Source of the DNA: CAYXDO01 sp964463485
Lineage (GTDB): Bacteria; Myxococcota; Kuafuiibacteriia; Kuafuiibacteriales; Kuafuiibacteriaceae
Assembly: GCA_964463485.1 (NCBI GenBank)
Contig: CAYXDO010000163.1
Location: 1-24,733 of the forward strand
DNA length: 24,733 bases
Reading direction: 5' to 3'
The position numbers were made by a program, and so were the translations under genes. Each line of letters opens with the position of its first letter. Position 1 is the first letter of the stretch. Shown here in pieces: positions 9,101 through 19,234 of the stretch. The notes below the pieces were generated by a model. The model was not told the origin of the DNA and did not search any database. It saw nothing but the letters and a program-made list of their open reading frames with translations.

Positions 9101-9180
9101 TCGGTCAGCGCGTGCGCTGCGGGGCCTTCCGGTCGGTAATTGCGGAAAGCGTTCAGGTTGTTGTTGTTGATCGTCGGCAT
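6127..9180 (-). CDS. Large protein with transglutaminase-elicitor-like core and two C-terminal PPC domains
   Basis: This 1017-residue protein has four parts. Residues 1-330 are an N-terminal region opening MPTINNNNLNAFRNY with no hydrophobic signal peptide. Residues 330-790 form a core containing NIDWVGWAGHCNDKAALEA (candidate nucleophile Cys366) and later SSVHTDALSD (His743) and YTIMHGGQRFFFD (His767). That pattern resembles the transglutaminase-elicitor family (Cys/His/Asp papain-like fold) but was not confirmed. A poly-Gly linker follows near 800. The last part is two bacterial pre-peptidase C-terminal (PPC) domains at about 810-905 and 917-1017, each with the DADLYVKK strand and a V-HGY motif, joined by GTGGGGT. 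PPC domains are typical of secreted enzymes. A clear Shine-Dalgarno (GAGAGGA at 9192-9186, 5-nt spacing) fixes the ATG. It has its own upstream spacer and appears monocistronic. Confidence 0.72.
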   Translation of the reverse strand: MPTINNNNLNAFRNYRPEGPAAHALTDAEKVKTVDNNVSAISFFKDSGITGAKAYLVADPSPANDVGRLAKIFDQPAADLDAVKTDPKKFEALLKSTVDAKKTYFNPTFGQLEGAPTRFKFNNIVGQRVDQFANEALKLAEQLYPSGDNRDAALRAANLAVRDLMNRSVAFDEFEVNGYASFGHDATFIHVYEKKLAELEKIDQSLLTPDQKTSVERQKKQLQGEIDDIFRHKYVYENSNMQETDAEKTIGLVAIDKVSRQRISETKDTADGIVPAFERLSLDVSGETKGVFFDAKKNKYFFDGTTNEVPANQVANLTRNAVSDSDVTFRRAKAGEQLREGFRLDWDQSGYVQTGNIDWVGWAGHCNDKAALEAAGLVLPADHAGVYEYNSASGSKAHYNRDLLNEITMSFSELGSEMSKKTGGQAVKDLGATEFASARDDDRPDVIDLGNGRTIPFNARPNEFTMTKVVKDGKTYEAAKAFSEYIVADNEMSATKNPLFKSTSEGDYVGIGLANATIEANVKLQVFDEATGYPTMKSSTIKIDFANPPADPILVDTLMADAAKREMYEIHLDVGAKQWTYQKIRMEKQSDGKYARVKVGAEGKEAFDPAKLTGKRETSLDNPATYLPFVNDAMRTGRNATAETADGSGVWNGRIRNLGMTLEKREGDWERVAVNVSARYGGNNGRFLAHLDKTGKPDFFVPLAMPADFWWRSKVTFAPEAEGLVNTTGLERGAVTVQGSSVHTDALSDMMEVLHCAYNNRPYTIMHGGQRFFFDTKEAWEAEIAKLDQLRAAIATGTGGGGGGGTTVNPAAELIKVDAAKVNANDLKTFNVTVEADGKLVVALDTDAGDADLYVKKGEGAGPNAYDAKSWETDTSLDKLELDVKAGETYSIAVHGYKASDFNLMVTGPKVTGTGGGGTTSDLVNVKKSGSVAKNELQKLETIEVKADGVLKFKMSGTGDADLYVKKNGEVSKSSWDVRPYADGSAETGELPVKKGDKVNVMVHGYSAATFDLEITQ

Positions 9181-9301
9181 CTTGTTCCTCTCGATCCACC
9201 TCGCGGAGACCCGTGCTCGACACGGGTATAGTCAGCCGCAAGACGTCGGGCGTTGTGCGAAAGGGATTACATTTCGCGGGCGTCTTGGTCCAGTGAAAAA
9301 A

Positions 9302-9321
9302 GCGAGCAGGCGCGAGCAGGC
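9302..9321. repeat. Short tandem repeat (2 x 10 bp)
   Basis: GCGAGCAGGC occurs twice head-to-tail and is followed by a degenerate GC-rich continuation to about 9335. It lies in the 241-bp spacer (9181-9421) between two minus-strand genes. That spacer must also hold the promoter of the 1017-residue gene; I could not identify convincing -35/-10 boxes there. Confidence 0.5.
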
Positions 9322-9421
9322 GCAGGCGGGCGGGCCGACGAAATTCGTTGCGATGGGCCGAGCCAGCTACCCACCGGCGGGGAAAACAGTGAATTCAGCC
9401 GGTTGCGTGAAGCTTCGTAGC

Positions 9422-13030
<3,609 letters not shown>

Positions 13031-13098
13031 GGACCCATCTTAGTCGGATCGGCGCCGAAACCGAAGATCTGCGCGGCGTCACGGCCGGAGACGGGAGG

Positions 13099-13740
13099 TC
13101 AGCGTTCGAGCGTGACGTGGCGATCGGTCGTCACGACGACCTGCGCCCCAAGCGCGAGCTCTCGATCGAGCTCCCAGAGCTCGGCCGGCGTAAACGAGGC
13201 GCAAAGGCTGGCCCGAAAGAGCGCGCGCTGGCCCGCGCTGTCGTTTGCCGTGTGCTTTTCGACGAGGGCCAAGAGCTCGGCCTCGGTTTCAGGGCGGCGC
13301 AGGTCGCGGATCATCAGAATTCCTTCGGGACGCAAGACTCGCACGGCCTCACGCAGAAACGGCCGAGGGTCGGGGAGGTGGTGCAGCACCGTGTTGCTGA
13401 AGACGACGTCGAACGCTCGGTCCTCGAAAGGCAACTTCTTGACGTCGACCTTCACGAGCTCGACTTTGTGGGAGAGGCGCGCGCGAGCGATCCGGGCCCG
13501 GGCGAGCGAGAGCATCGTATCGGCGAGATCGGTCGCGACCACGTGGGCGCTCGGAATTCGCTCGCACACGAGGACCGGGATGTGCGCGGGTCCGGTGCCG
13601 AGATCGAGCATGCGTCCGTTCGCGCCGCGCTCCACCAAACGATCGACGAAGGCGCCGTTGACGACGTGATGATCCATGGCCTCGTAGGCGATGGACTCCT
13701 CTTCGGTGTCCATGACCTCGGGCTCCAGCACGCGCCTCAC
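13099..13740 (-). CDS. Class I SAM-dependent methyltransferase (Methyltransf_11/25 type)
   Basis: This 213-residue cytoplasmic methyltransferase has the SAM-binding glycine loop LDLGTGPAHIP at about residues 45-55. The acidic end of strand 2 follows in VVATDLADTML, motif II is in VELVKVDVKKLPFEDRAFDVVFSN, and the post-motif is HHLPDPRPFLREAVRVLRPEGILMIRDLRRP. These are the standard order and spacing for a UbiE/type-11 fold. The substrate cannot be deduced. The GTG start at 13740 is only 4 bp after the upstream lipoprotein gene's stop, with AGGAG about 13 bp before it. An internal ATG (MDTEEES) ten codons later is an alternative start. The tight spacing implies an operon with the PBP-activator-like gene, although no functional link between the two is obvious. 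Confidence 0.88.
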   Translation of the reverse strand: MRRVLEPEVMDTEEESIAYEAMDHHVVNGAFVDRLVERGANGRMLDLGTGPAHIPVLVCERIPSAHVVATDLADTMLSLARARIARARLSHKVELVKVDVKKLPFEDRAFDVVFSNTVLHHLPDPRPFLREAVRVLRPEGILMIRDLRRPETEAELLALVEKHTANDSAGQRALFRASLCASFTPAELWELDRELALGAQVVVTTDRHVTLER

Positions 13741-13744
13741 GAGC

Positions 13745-15826
13745 TCACTTCTCCTTCTGCGATTTCTCGGAAGGCGGCGGAGATTCTCGGATTACGCCGT
13801 TCTCGATTTGGAGGAGGCGCACGTCTCGTTTGATCTCGTTGCCGGCCCTGAACGAGAGCTTCCCGGTCACGCCGGGGAAGTCGTGCAGCGCCCGAAGGGA
13901 CTGGCGGAGCTCCTCGCGAGACTTCGGCGCGAAGGTCAAGATCACGTGTTTGGCGAGCCGAACGGTGTCGAACATCATCGCCTCCTCGGTCGTCGGCTCG
14001 CGCTTGAAGGCCTTCTGAAACGCCGTCACGAAGCGCTTGGTGTCCTCATGGTCGGCGTGCGCGAAGAAGCCGTCCGTGAACAACGCGTTCTCCACGTAGC
14101 GGCCGGCCTTCTCAGGCAAGGCCTGGAAGTTCCAGCCGCTCGCGCCCAGGAACCGAACGGGCTTCACCTTGCGACCCATGGTCTTCTCGATCTTGTCGAG
14201 GTATCGCGGGTTGGTCTCGACCACCACGTCTTCGGCAGCGAGCGCCGGCGCGATCAGCACGAGCTTGTCTGGATAGTCGGGAATGAAGAGACCGTCGAAG
14301 TCGATCAGCGGCTTGATGTCTTGCTGCACACGATCCCGGCACCGCGACTTGCGAACCGCGTCGGGCTGTTTTTCGCACTCCCCGAGGGCTTGGCGAAAAT
14401 CCGATCGACCTTCGAGGTTGCTGCGGCCGACGAGGTCCTTCACGGGACCGGTCAGCGTGGTCTCGCGATCTCCGTAACTTTCGACCGCGCGGATCTCCCC
14501 CTTCTTCGCCTCGATCTTCTCCCAGAAGAGATCGCGCATGGCCTCACCGTACGGGTGCCGCGGGTGCAAGATGCCAAAGGTCTTCATCCCGAGTACGTCG
14601 ATGACATACTCGACGAGCGCTTCGACCTGGGCGGCGTCCGTGAGCCCGCTTCGGAACACGTAGGGGCCGAAGCCCGTGATGTCTTCCTGAGCGCTCACGG
14701 TGATGAAGGGGACGCCGAGCGCTTGGGCCTTGGTCGCCGCGCCGATCGCTTCCTTCCTGAACATCGCGCCTACGATCACGATCGCGCCTTCTTTGGTGAT
14801 GAGCTCTTCGACGGCGCGCGCGGCTTCGATCGGATCGCCTTTGGTGTCTCTTACGGCGAGCTTCACCCGCTTGTCCGGCTTGTCCTCGAGCTCGCCGATC
14901 GCGAGCTTTGCCGCGTCCATCCCGTTCTGGCCGTAGCCTTTCCACTTGCCGCTCAGCGGGAGCAAGACGCCGATGGTGGTCGGCTCGAGGTTGTCGCGTC
15001 CGCGCACGAGCTCAAGCAGCTCCTTGGCCTGTTTGGTCTCCTTGCTCTTTGGAAAGCGCTCGATCAGCTTCTCGAGCACCATGGCGGCAGCGGAAAATTT
15101 TCGGGTGTGCAGGAGCAGCCTGCCGAGCTTGTAGGTGATGATGTCCTTCGGGAAGCCGTCCGGTAGATCTTCGGAGAGCGCGCCGAGCTCGTCGGCGGTG
15201 AGCCCCGAGTCCACGAGCGCCCGAATCTCGTCGTCGATCCCGGGCGTGTTGCCCTCCGCGCGAGCCTTCATCAGCCACTCGAGCTGCGCAGCGCCCGATC
15301 CCTTCGCCTTCGCCGCTTCGGCCCCCTCACGAGCCAAGCGCGTCCGCTCCGAAGGGTCCTTGGCTTCGCCGAACTTGGACAGCAGCTCCTTTTCGGCCTG
15401 AGAGGCCTCTCGCTCTTCGGCACACCTCGTGAGGGCGTCCTGCGCCTCGCCGATGCGGGCGTGGCCGGGATAGGAGACGACGAATTTCTCGAAGTAACCG
15501 CGGGCCTCCGCACAGCCCTCCTGGAGCCGCACGACCACCGCGAGGTCGTAGGTCGCGTCGGGGACCCGTTTCGTCCCTTCGAAGTCGCTCAGGATCTCCA
15601 GGAACCGACCACGGGCAGTCGAGAGCTTGCCTGCTTCCAGGGCCTCCTTGCCCTGCCGGTACAGGTATTGCGACGCGTCCTCTGGGCCCATCTCGACCCC
15701 GTCGATCTCGATCCGCCTCGGACCGCACGCGCCCAACGAGAGGAGGGCGCAGGCGACCGGGACGAGGCGAACCACGGCGAGCGAAGCGAGCCTGCGCCGG
15801 TGAATCGAAGCGGATCTGGCGCTCAC
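13745..15826 (-). CDS. Penicillin-binding-protein-activator-like lipoprotein (TPR region plus periplasmic-binding domain)
   Basis: This lipoprotein of about 693 residues resembles LpoA-type activators and branched-chain amino-acid-type binding proteins. From the GTG at 15826 the signal peptide ends in LLSLGAC, lipidating Cys34. Residues 50-270 are helical, TPR-like, and include ASQYLYRQGKEALEAGKLSTA and a tetratricopeptide-style FVVSYPGHARIGEAQDAL. Residues from about 282 form a Peripla_BP_6/type I binding fold, opening TTIGVLLPLSGKWKGYG and containing IVGAMFRKEAIGAATKAQ, VPFITVSAQED and FGILHPRHPYGEAM. It would sit in the periplasm or outer membrane and regulate peptidoglycan synthesis or bind a ligand; inference cannot separate these. 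The frame stays open to 16168, but that extension reads through an intergenic repeat, so I reject the longer start. Its Shine-Dalgarno (AAGAGGA) abuts the GTG, which is unusually close. Confidence 0.82.
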   Translation of the reverse strand: MSARSASIHRRRLASLAVVRLVPVACALLSLGACGPRRIEIDGVEMGPEDASQYLYRQGKEALEAGKLSTARGRFLEILSDFEGTKRVPDATYDLAVVVRLQEGCAEARGYFEKFVVSYPGHARIGEAQDALTRCAEEREASQAEKELLSKFGEAKDPSERTRLAREGAEAAKAKGSGAAQLEWLMKARAEGNTPGIDDEIRALVDSGLTADELGALSEDLPDGFPKDIITYKLGRLLLHTRKFSAAAMVLEKLIERFPKSKETKQAKELLELVRGRDNLEPTTIGVLLPLSGKWKGYGQNGMDAAKLAIGELEDKPDKRVKLAVRDTKGDPIEAARAVEELITKEGAIVIVGAMFRKEAIGAATKAQALGVPFITVSAQEDITGFGPYVFRSGLTDAAQVEALVEYVIDVLGMKTFGILHPRHPYGEAMRDLFWEKIEAKKGEIRAVESYGDRETTLTGPVKDLVGRSNLEGRSDFRQALGECEKQPDAVRKSRCRDRVQQDIKPLIDFDGLFIPDYPDKLVLIAPALAAEDVVVETNPRYLDKIEKTMGRKVKPVRFLGASGWNFQALPEKAGRYVENALFTDGFFAHADHEDTKRFVTAFQKAFKREPTTEEAMMFDTVRLAKHVILTFAPKSREELRQSLRALHDFPGVTGKLSFRAGNEIKRDVRLLQIENGVIRESPPPSEKSQKEK

Positions 15827-15904
15827 TCCTCTTAGAGAACCACTTGGACGCGAGAACGCAACCGGTGCACGCCCGACCTGCGGCGATTCAGTTGAACCTC
15901 CGCA

Positions 15905-15973
15905 TGAACCACGGAGAGCACAGAGAAGGAACACGGAGGTCTCTGCGTTCCTGCTCTGTGTCCTCTGTGGTTT
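15905..15973. repeat. AACCACGGAG...CTCTGTGGTTT long hairpin, dispersed element full copy
   Basis: The left arm (15905-15938, beginning TGAACCACGGAGAGCACAGA) and the right arm (15941-15973, ending GTGTCCTCTGTGGTTT) are near-perfect inverted copies separated by two bases. Aligned by eye, about 26 of 32 positions pair. It is the same family as 4788-4864 and 59-116. It lies in the divergent spacer between the PBP-activator-like lipoprotein and the plus-strand lipoprotein. Confidence 0.85.
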
Positions 15974-16067
15974 GCCCAGCCGAGCGATGATCGTCGACAT
16001 ATCGCGCAACTTGGTCGTGCACCCGAACGCAACCTTCGGAGTGCCGATCGTTCTGTTCCGGTTCGCT

Positions 16068-16086
16068 CCCGGAGTATAACTCCGGG
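16068..16086. repeat. Perfect palindrome CCCGGAGT-ata-ACTCCGGG
   Basis: Eight-base perfect arms with a three-base loop end two bases before the GTG at 16089. It could be an operator or mRNA hairpin that controls the start of the downstream lipoprotein. It could equally be another dispersed REP-like palindrome that happens to sit there. Confidence 0.7.
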
Positions 16087-16088
16087 TC

Positions 16089-17234
16089 GTGGTCCATTCG
16101 TTCGTCCTCGCTGGAACCGAAAGGAGGGTTCGGTGCGGCGCGAGCCGGTTCGGGCTCGCGGCGCTCATCCCGCTCCTCGGCTGTCCGAGCTTCGATCCCC
16201 CACCTTCTCCGGCAGTGGCCTTCGAGCGGGGGATTTATGATCCCAGGCTCGGGCCGCTCGAAATTCATTTCTCCGAACCCATCGCGCCCGAGTCGATCCG
16301 TTTGCGGCTGAGATTGGATCGAAACAACCAGGAGCGAGAGGTTTGCCTCGAAACCAATGGGTCGCTGCCCGCAGGGTGCACCGAGCCCGCCGCCACGGTC
16401 ATCGGTGACTGCACCGTCGATCCGACGAAGGCGGAGCGCCCACAACCCGGCGAGACCAGCACGCGCTACCCGTGCGACGCGGGCGGACTCTTCAGGCTCG
16501 AACACGATGGATCGAAGCTCGCGATCGAGCCCGACGTCCGGCTGATTCCGTTCGAGCGATACGCGCTCGAGTTCGATGAAGGACTCGGAGACCTCGCCGG
16601 TCGAACGACTCAGACGCGGAGCGCCATCCCGTTCCAGGTTGCGAGTGAGTACCCGCTGGCGCCGACTACGTTCTCCGAGGGCATGTTCTTCACCGTCTTC
16701 GAGGTCGACGACCCGGTCTCTGTCGAGTTCGACTTTTTCTTCTGGGTCGAGCTCAACTCAGCCACGGGTGAGGCTCGCCTCTTCGGATCGGACATCGATC
16801 CGAACGACGACTCAGTGGACCCGAAGCTCAATCGCAACCCTGCGGACTGGCATACCGATCCCAACCAACCTACCGGAACGACCATCGACGCGAGGGGTCA
16901 GATCGTGGACGGCACGGACGGTCCGCTCTTGATCGCCTATCCCTTCCGCCTGTCGGTCGCGGTCCCGGCGATCGACGCGGAGGGTGTGGAGCTGAATGCG
17001 CGGTTCGGCGAAGGAGCGTTTGCCGGCGCACCCTCGCCGCCGGAAATTCGGCAGCGGGCGGAGGGGCGAATGTTCGCGCCGAAGGTGTACCTGGGTTTGG
17101 ATGACGAGCGTGCGTTCGCTGGAGAGGGTCGTGGAGTCGTGAAGATGTACCGACTCAGTGACGACGAGGCCCCTCGGCTAGAGGACTTGATGCCGACCGG
17201 CGGGAATGCGGACGAGATTCGGAATACGTTCTGA
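16089..17234 (+). CDS. Lipoprotein of unknown function (Ig-like/SbsA-type N-terminus)
   Basis: This protein of up to 381 residues has a signal peptide ending in LAALIPLLGC, which lipidates Cys32 in the 16089 numbering. After the cysteine, SPAVAFERGIYDPRLGPLEIHFSEPIAPESIRLRL resembles the start of a bacterial Ig-like (Big_5/SbsA-type) domain. The rest is Asp/Glu-rich and beta-stranded, with GMFFTVFEVDDPVSVEFDFFFW near residue 200. No catalytic motif is visible, so it is probably an outer-membrane or surface lipoprotein. The start is uncertain. GTG at 16089 lacks a Shine-Dalgarno, whereas a perfect one (AAAGGAGG, 16120-16127) points to an out-of-frame GTG at 16133. It is divergent from the PBP-activator-like gene and convergent with the Uma2 gene. 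Confidence 0.75.
   Translation: MVHSFVLAGTERRVRCGASRFGLAALIPLLGCPSFDPPPSPAVAFERGIYDPRLGPLEIHFSEPIAPESIRLRLRLDRNNQEREVCLETNGSLPAGCTEPAATVIGDCTVDPTKAERPQPGETSTRYPCDAGGLFRLEHDGSKLAIEPDVRLIPFERYALEFDEGLGDLAGRTTQTRSAIPFQVASEYPLAPTTFSEGMFFTVFEVDDPVSVEFDFFFWVELNSATGEARLFGSDIDPNDDSVDPKLNRNPADWHTDPNQPTGTTIDARGQIVDGTDGPLLIAYPFRLSVAVPAIDAEGVELNARFGEGAFAGAPSPPEIRQRAEGRMFAPKVYLGLDDERAFAGEGRGVVKMYRLSDDEAPRLEDLMPTGGNADEIRNTF
16120..16135 (+). promoter_or_regulatory. Strong Shine-Dalgarno leading to an out-of-frame GTG
   Basis: AAAGGAGG at 16120-16127 is followed, after exactly five bases, by GTG at 16133. That GTG is one base out of phase with the lipoprotein frame and reads only about 35 codons (MRREPVRARG...). 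The lipoprotein signal peptide starts right here, so the site probably marks the original start, with a one-base insertion or a sequencing error just after it. Confidence 0.45.
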
Positions 17235-17334
17235 GTATGAGTCCATAGCGACGGGCCCGAGATCACTTCCTCGGAGCCCAGCTCGTCTCCCGGCTGGAGT
17301 CCGTTCGAAGATTCGTCCACGACGACGAAGCGAC

Positions 17335-18087
17335 TCAGGGCTCCAGACCTGCCGCCCGCAGCTTCGCAAGCAACTCATCGGCTCGGTTCCGAGCGTCGTC
17401 TCGTTCGCGCTGCGCGTCGTCTCGTTCGCGCTGCGCGTCGTCTCGTTCGCGCTGCGCGTCGTCTCGTTCGCGCTGAGCGTCATCCCGGGCTCGCTCCGCT
17501 TCGAGCTGCGCGCGCTCTGCCTTGTGTTTGGCCTCGATGATCTCGGCGAAGGTGGCGAAGCGAGCGCCATCGCGGTCGAAGATCTCGAGGTCGTCGCCGA
17601 GCTCGAAGCGGATCCCCAACCTCGGACTGACGAAAGATCCGGGATTCTCGACTTCCTCCAGCCGCCCACCTCGCCGCAAGTACACATCGAGGCTGAGTCG
17701 GTCTGGGTCGAAGACGTAGTACTCTTCGACCCCGAACCGCTCATAGAAGCGAAACTTCCTTTGGAGCTCTCCGAAACGGTTGCCGGGAGAGAGGACCTCG
17801 AAAACGACAGCCGGAGCGACGCCGCCTTCCTCCCATTGGCGGTATGAACCGCGGTAGCCCTTGGATCTGCCGAGCGCGACCAACACATCCGGAGCCTGCC
17901 GCTGCTTGTTGTCGCCCTCGACTGGGTACCACAGCAGGTCTCCCGCAACGAAATCCGGGAAGCGCACGTCGAGGTTCTCCTTGATCGTGACGATCCATTG
18001 GAACTGAAGCGTATTGTCGGCCATAGGCTGTCCGTCGCTGTCTGGGTACTCGACGGGTCGCTCCGCCTCGAGCCTTCCGACGTGCAT
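17335..18087 (-). CDS. Uma2-family (DUF820) PD-(D/E)XK nuclease-like protein with coiled-coil tail
   Basis: This 250-residue protein has an N-terminal Uma2 domain (about 5-185) starting VEYPDSDGQPMADNTLQFQW. It contains the family's putative catalytic elements: Asp in RQAPDVLVALG, Glu in VVFEVLSPGNR, then KFRFYERFGVEEYYVFDPD with Lys and Tyr. Uma2 proteins are restriction-endonuclease-fold proteins of poorly known function, common in cyanobacteria and myxobacteria. The C-terminal 65 residues form a charged heptad coiled coil in which the seven-residue unit RERDDAQ recurs four times, followed by RADELLAKLRAAGLEP. The DNA encoding it is a 21-bp tandem array. The ATG at 18087 gives the usual domain N-terminus. 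The gene stands alone, convergent with the lipoprotein and divergent from the sigma-factor operon. Confidence 0.88.
   Translation of the reverse strand: MHVGRLEAERPVEYPDSDGQPMADNTLQFQWIVTIKENLDVRFPDFVAGDLLWYPVEGDNKQRQAPDVLVALGRSKGYRGSYRQWEEGGVAPAVVFEVLSPGNRFGELQRKFRFYERFGVEEYYVFDPDRLSLDVYLRRGGRLEEVENPGSFVSPRLGIRFELGDDLEIFDRDGARFATFAEIIEAKHKAERAQLEAERARDDAQRERDDAQRERDDAQRERDDAQRERDDARNRADELLAKLRAAGLEP
17393..17497. repeat. 21-bp in-frame tandem repeat (4 units plus a degenerate fifth)
   Basis: Units begin at 17393, 17414, 17435 and 17456. The first three are identical, the fourth differs by one base, and a fifth (17477-17497) is clearly degenerate. Each unit codes for seven residues, one coiled-coil heptad, on the minus strand. 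Copy-number change would lengthen the coil by whole heptads without a frameshift. Confidence 0.9.
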
Positions 18088-18108
18088 GGGAAAGACGATA
18101 GCACCTTC

Positions 18109-18126
18109 TCGGCCAGCTTGGGCCGA
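18109..18126. promoter_or_regulatory. Inverted repeat TCGGCC-N6-GGCCGA in a divergent promoter region
   Basis: Six-base perfect arms with a six-base spacer lie 22 bp upstream of the Uma2 start, in the 139-bp spacer (18088-18226) shared by Uma2 and the sigma-factor operon. The position suits a repressor site, but a G/C-rich six-base palindrome can also arise by chance. Confidence 0.3.
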
Positions 18127-18226
18127 TCAGCCTGAACTCTCCGACGCCGCCGGTGCCCGGCTGAGATCGGAGACGACCCAGGGGAGCCTTGAAGTTCCAG
18201 CTCGGTTCGCGAATAGTCCGACGCCG

Positions 18227-19213
18227 GTGCTCGTGCCGCTCGCATGGCTGATACTCGCTGGACCTGCGCCGGCTCCTACGCTCTGTGTGGACACCGAGCT
18301 CGCGGACGACCTGCTCACGGCCATTCGCGCGCGCATCCAGCGACGTGAAGTCCTCGTCGTTCGATGCCGGGCGGAGCGACCGTCCACCTGGAGGCTCCGC
18401 GCTTCCAAGCCCAAAGACGGCGTGGTGCGCCTCGAGCTGGACGGAGAAGGTCTGCGCGCCGACCGCGACGTGCCGGTCGGCGGCATGAGCCCGATCGAGA
18501 TCCTCCAGACGATCTCGCTGACCGCGGTGGAGGCCGTGCGGCCCTCGATCGACGCCCTGCTGGGACAGCTCGCGCCGGGTGTGGATCCTCCGGTCGTCGA
18601 GCCCGAGTGCCCGCCGCCGGCCCCATGCCCGACTCCCTGCCCCGAGTGCCCGACGTGCCCCGAGCCTCCCACCCAGCTCGAGCCGCGCTTCTTCGCCGGC
18701 GTCATGGGTGGCCCGCGGCTGGGCGCGGACGCCGCGAGCCTCAGCGGCTACTTCGAGCTTCAGTCTGGCCTCGGCCTGGGCGCGTTCGGAGTGAGGCTCC
18801 ACGTCGGCGCGGAGCTCGGAGGGCGCGGGGACGGCCTGGAGCTCTGGCGGCTCGAGAGCGGCCTGACCGCGCTCTGGATGCGCACGCCGATCGAGCTCGG
18901 GCTCCGCGTGGCCTCCCGTGTTACGGCGGTGAGGGTCTCCGACCAGGCGCTCGCCGACCAACGTGTCCGCGCTTTTTGGAGCTCGGGCTTCGGCGTGCTC
19001 GCCGACCTCGCGCTCTGGCGTTGGCATGACGTGGAGCTCGGGTTGACCGCGGGCGTCTGGGTCTGGCCGCAGCCGGATCGCTTCTTGGTGGGCGGTCGGA
19101 GTGTCTTCGAGCCCTCTCACCTCGACGTATCGCTCGGCCCGCGCCTCTCCTACTCGGCCGGTCGCGAGAAAATATTTTCAAACCGCTCCTCTTCGGACCA
19201 ACTCCCAAATTGA
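18227..19213 (+). CDS. Exported protein with Pro/Cys-rich linker and barrel-like C-terminus
   Basis: This protein of about 328 residues starts at GTG 18227, which directly precedes a signal peptide (VLVPLAWLILAGPAPAP); upstream codons in the same frame look non-coding. Residues 20-115 are a small alpha/beta region (DDLLTAIRARIQRREVLVVRCRAER). Residues about 124-148 are a striking linker of repeated Pro and Cys (CPPPAPCPTPCPECPTCPEPP). The remainder alternates Gly-rich, amphipathic strands (FFAGVMGGPRLGADAASLSGYFELQSGLGLG and similar), as in outer-membrane beta barrels. It is not recognised as a specific family. It is first in a four-gene operon, 21 bp upstream of the sigma factor. It may be an envelope sensor or structural partner, which is inference from position. 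Confidence 0.72.
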   Translation: MLVPLAWLILAGPAPAPTLCVDTELADDLLTAIRARIQRREVLVVRCRAERPSTWRLRASKPKDGVVRLELDGEGLRADRDVPVGGMSPIEILQTISLTAVEAVRPSIDALLGQLAPGVDPPVVEPECPPPAPCPTPCPECPTCPEPPTQLEPRFFAGVMGGPRLGADAASLSGYFELQSGLGLGAFGVRLHVGAELGGRGDGLELWRLESGLTALWMRTPIELGLRVASRVTAVRVSDQALADQRVRAFWSSGFGVLADLALWRWHDVELGLTAGVWVWPQPDRFLVGGRSVFEPSHLDVSLGPRLSYSAGREKIFSNRSSSDQLPN

Positions 19214-19234
19214 GGACCGGTCGGTTCGCGTCCC

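Noticed and set aside
4855..9231. A 1458-codon plus-strand open frame opposite the HEAT and PPC-domain genes
   Set aside because: It is antisense to two well-supported genes, has a Glu/Arg/Val-rich composition typical of GC-rich shadow frames, and matches no family.
15827..16168. N-terminal extension of the PBP-activator-like lipoprotein to 16168
   Set aside because: The extra 114 codons run through the hairpin repeat and the palindrome and lack protein character; the lipoprotein signal begins at 15826.
18014..18226. Upstream extension of the exported barrel-like protein to 18014
   Set aside because: The added residues overlap the Uma2 start region and are not signal-like; the signal peptide begins at GTG 18227.
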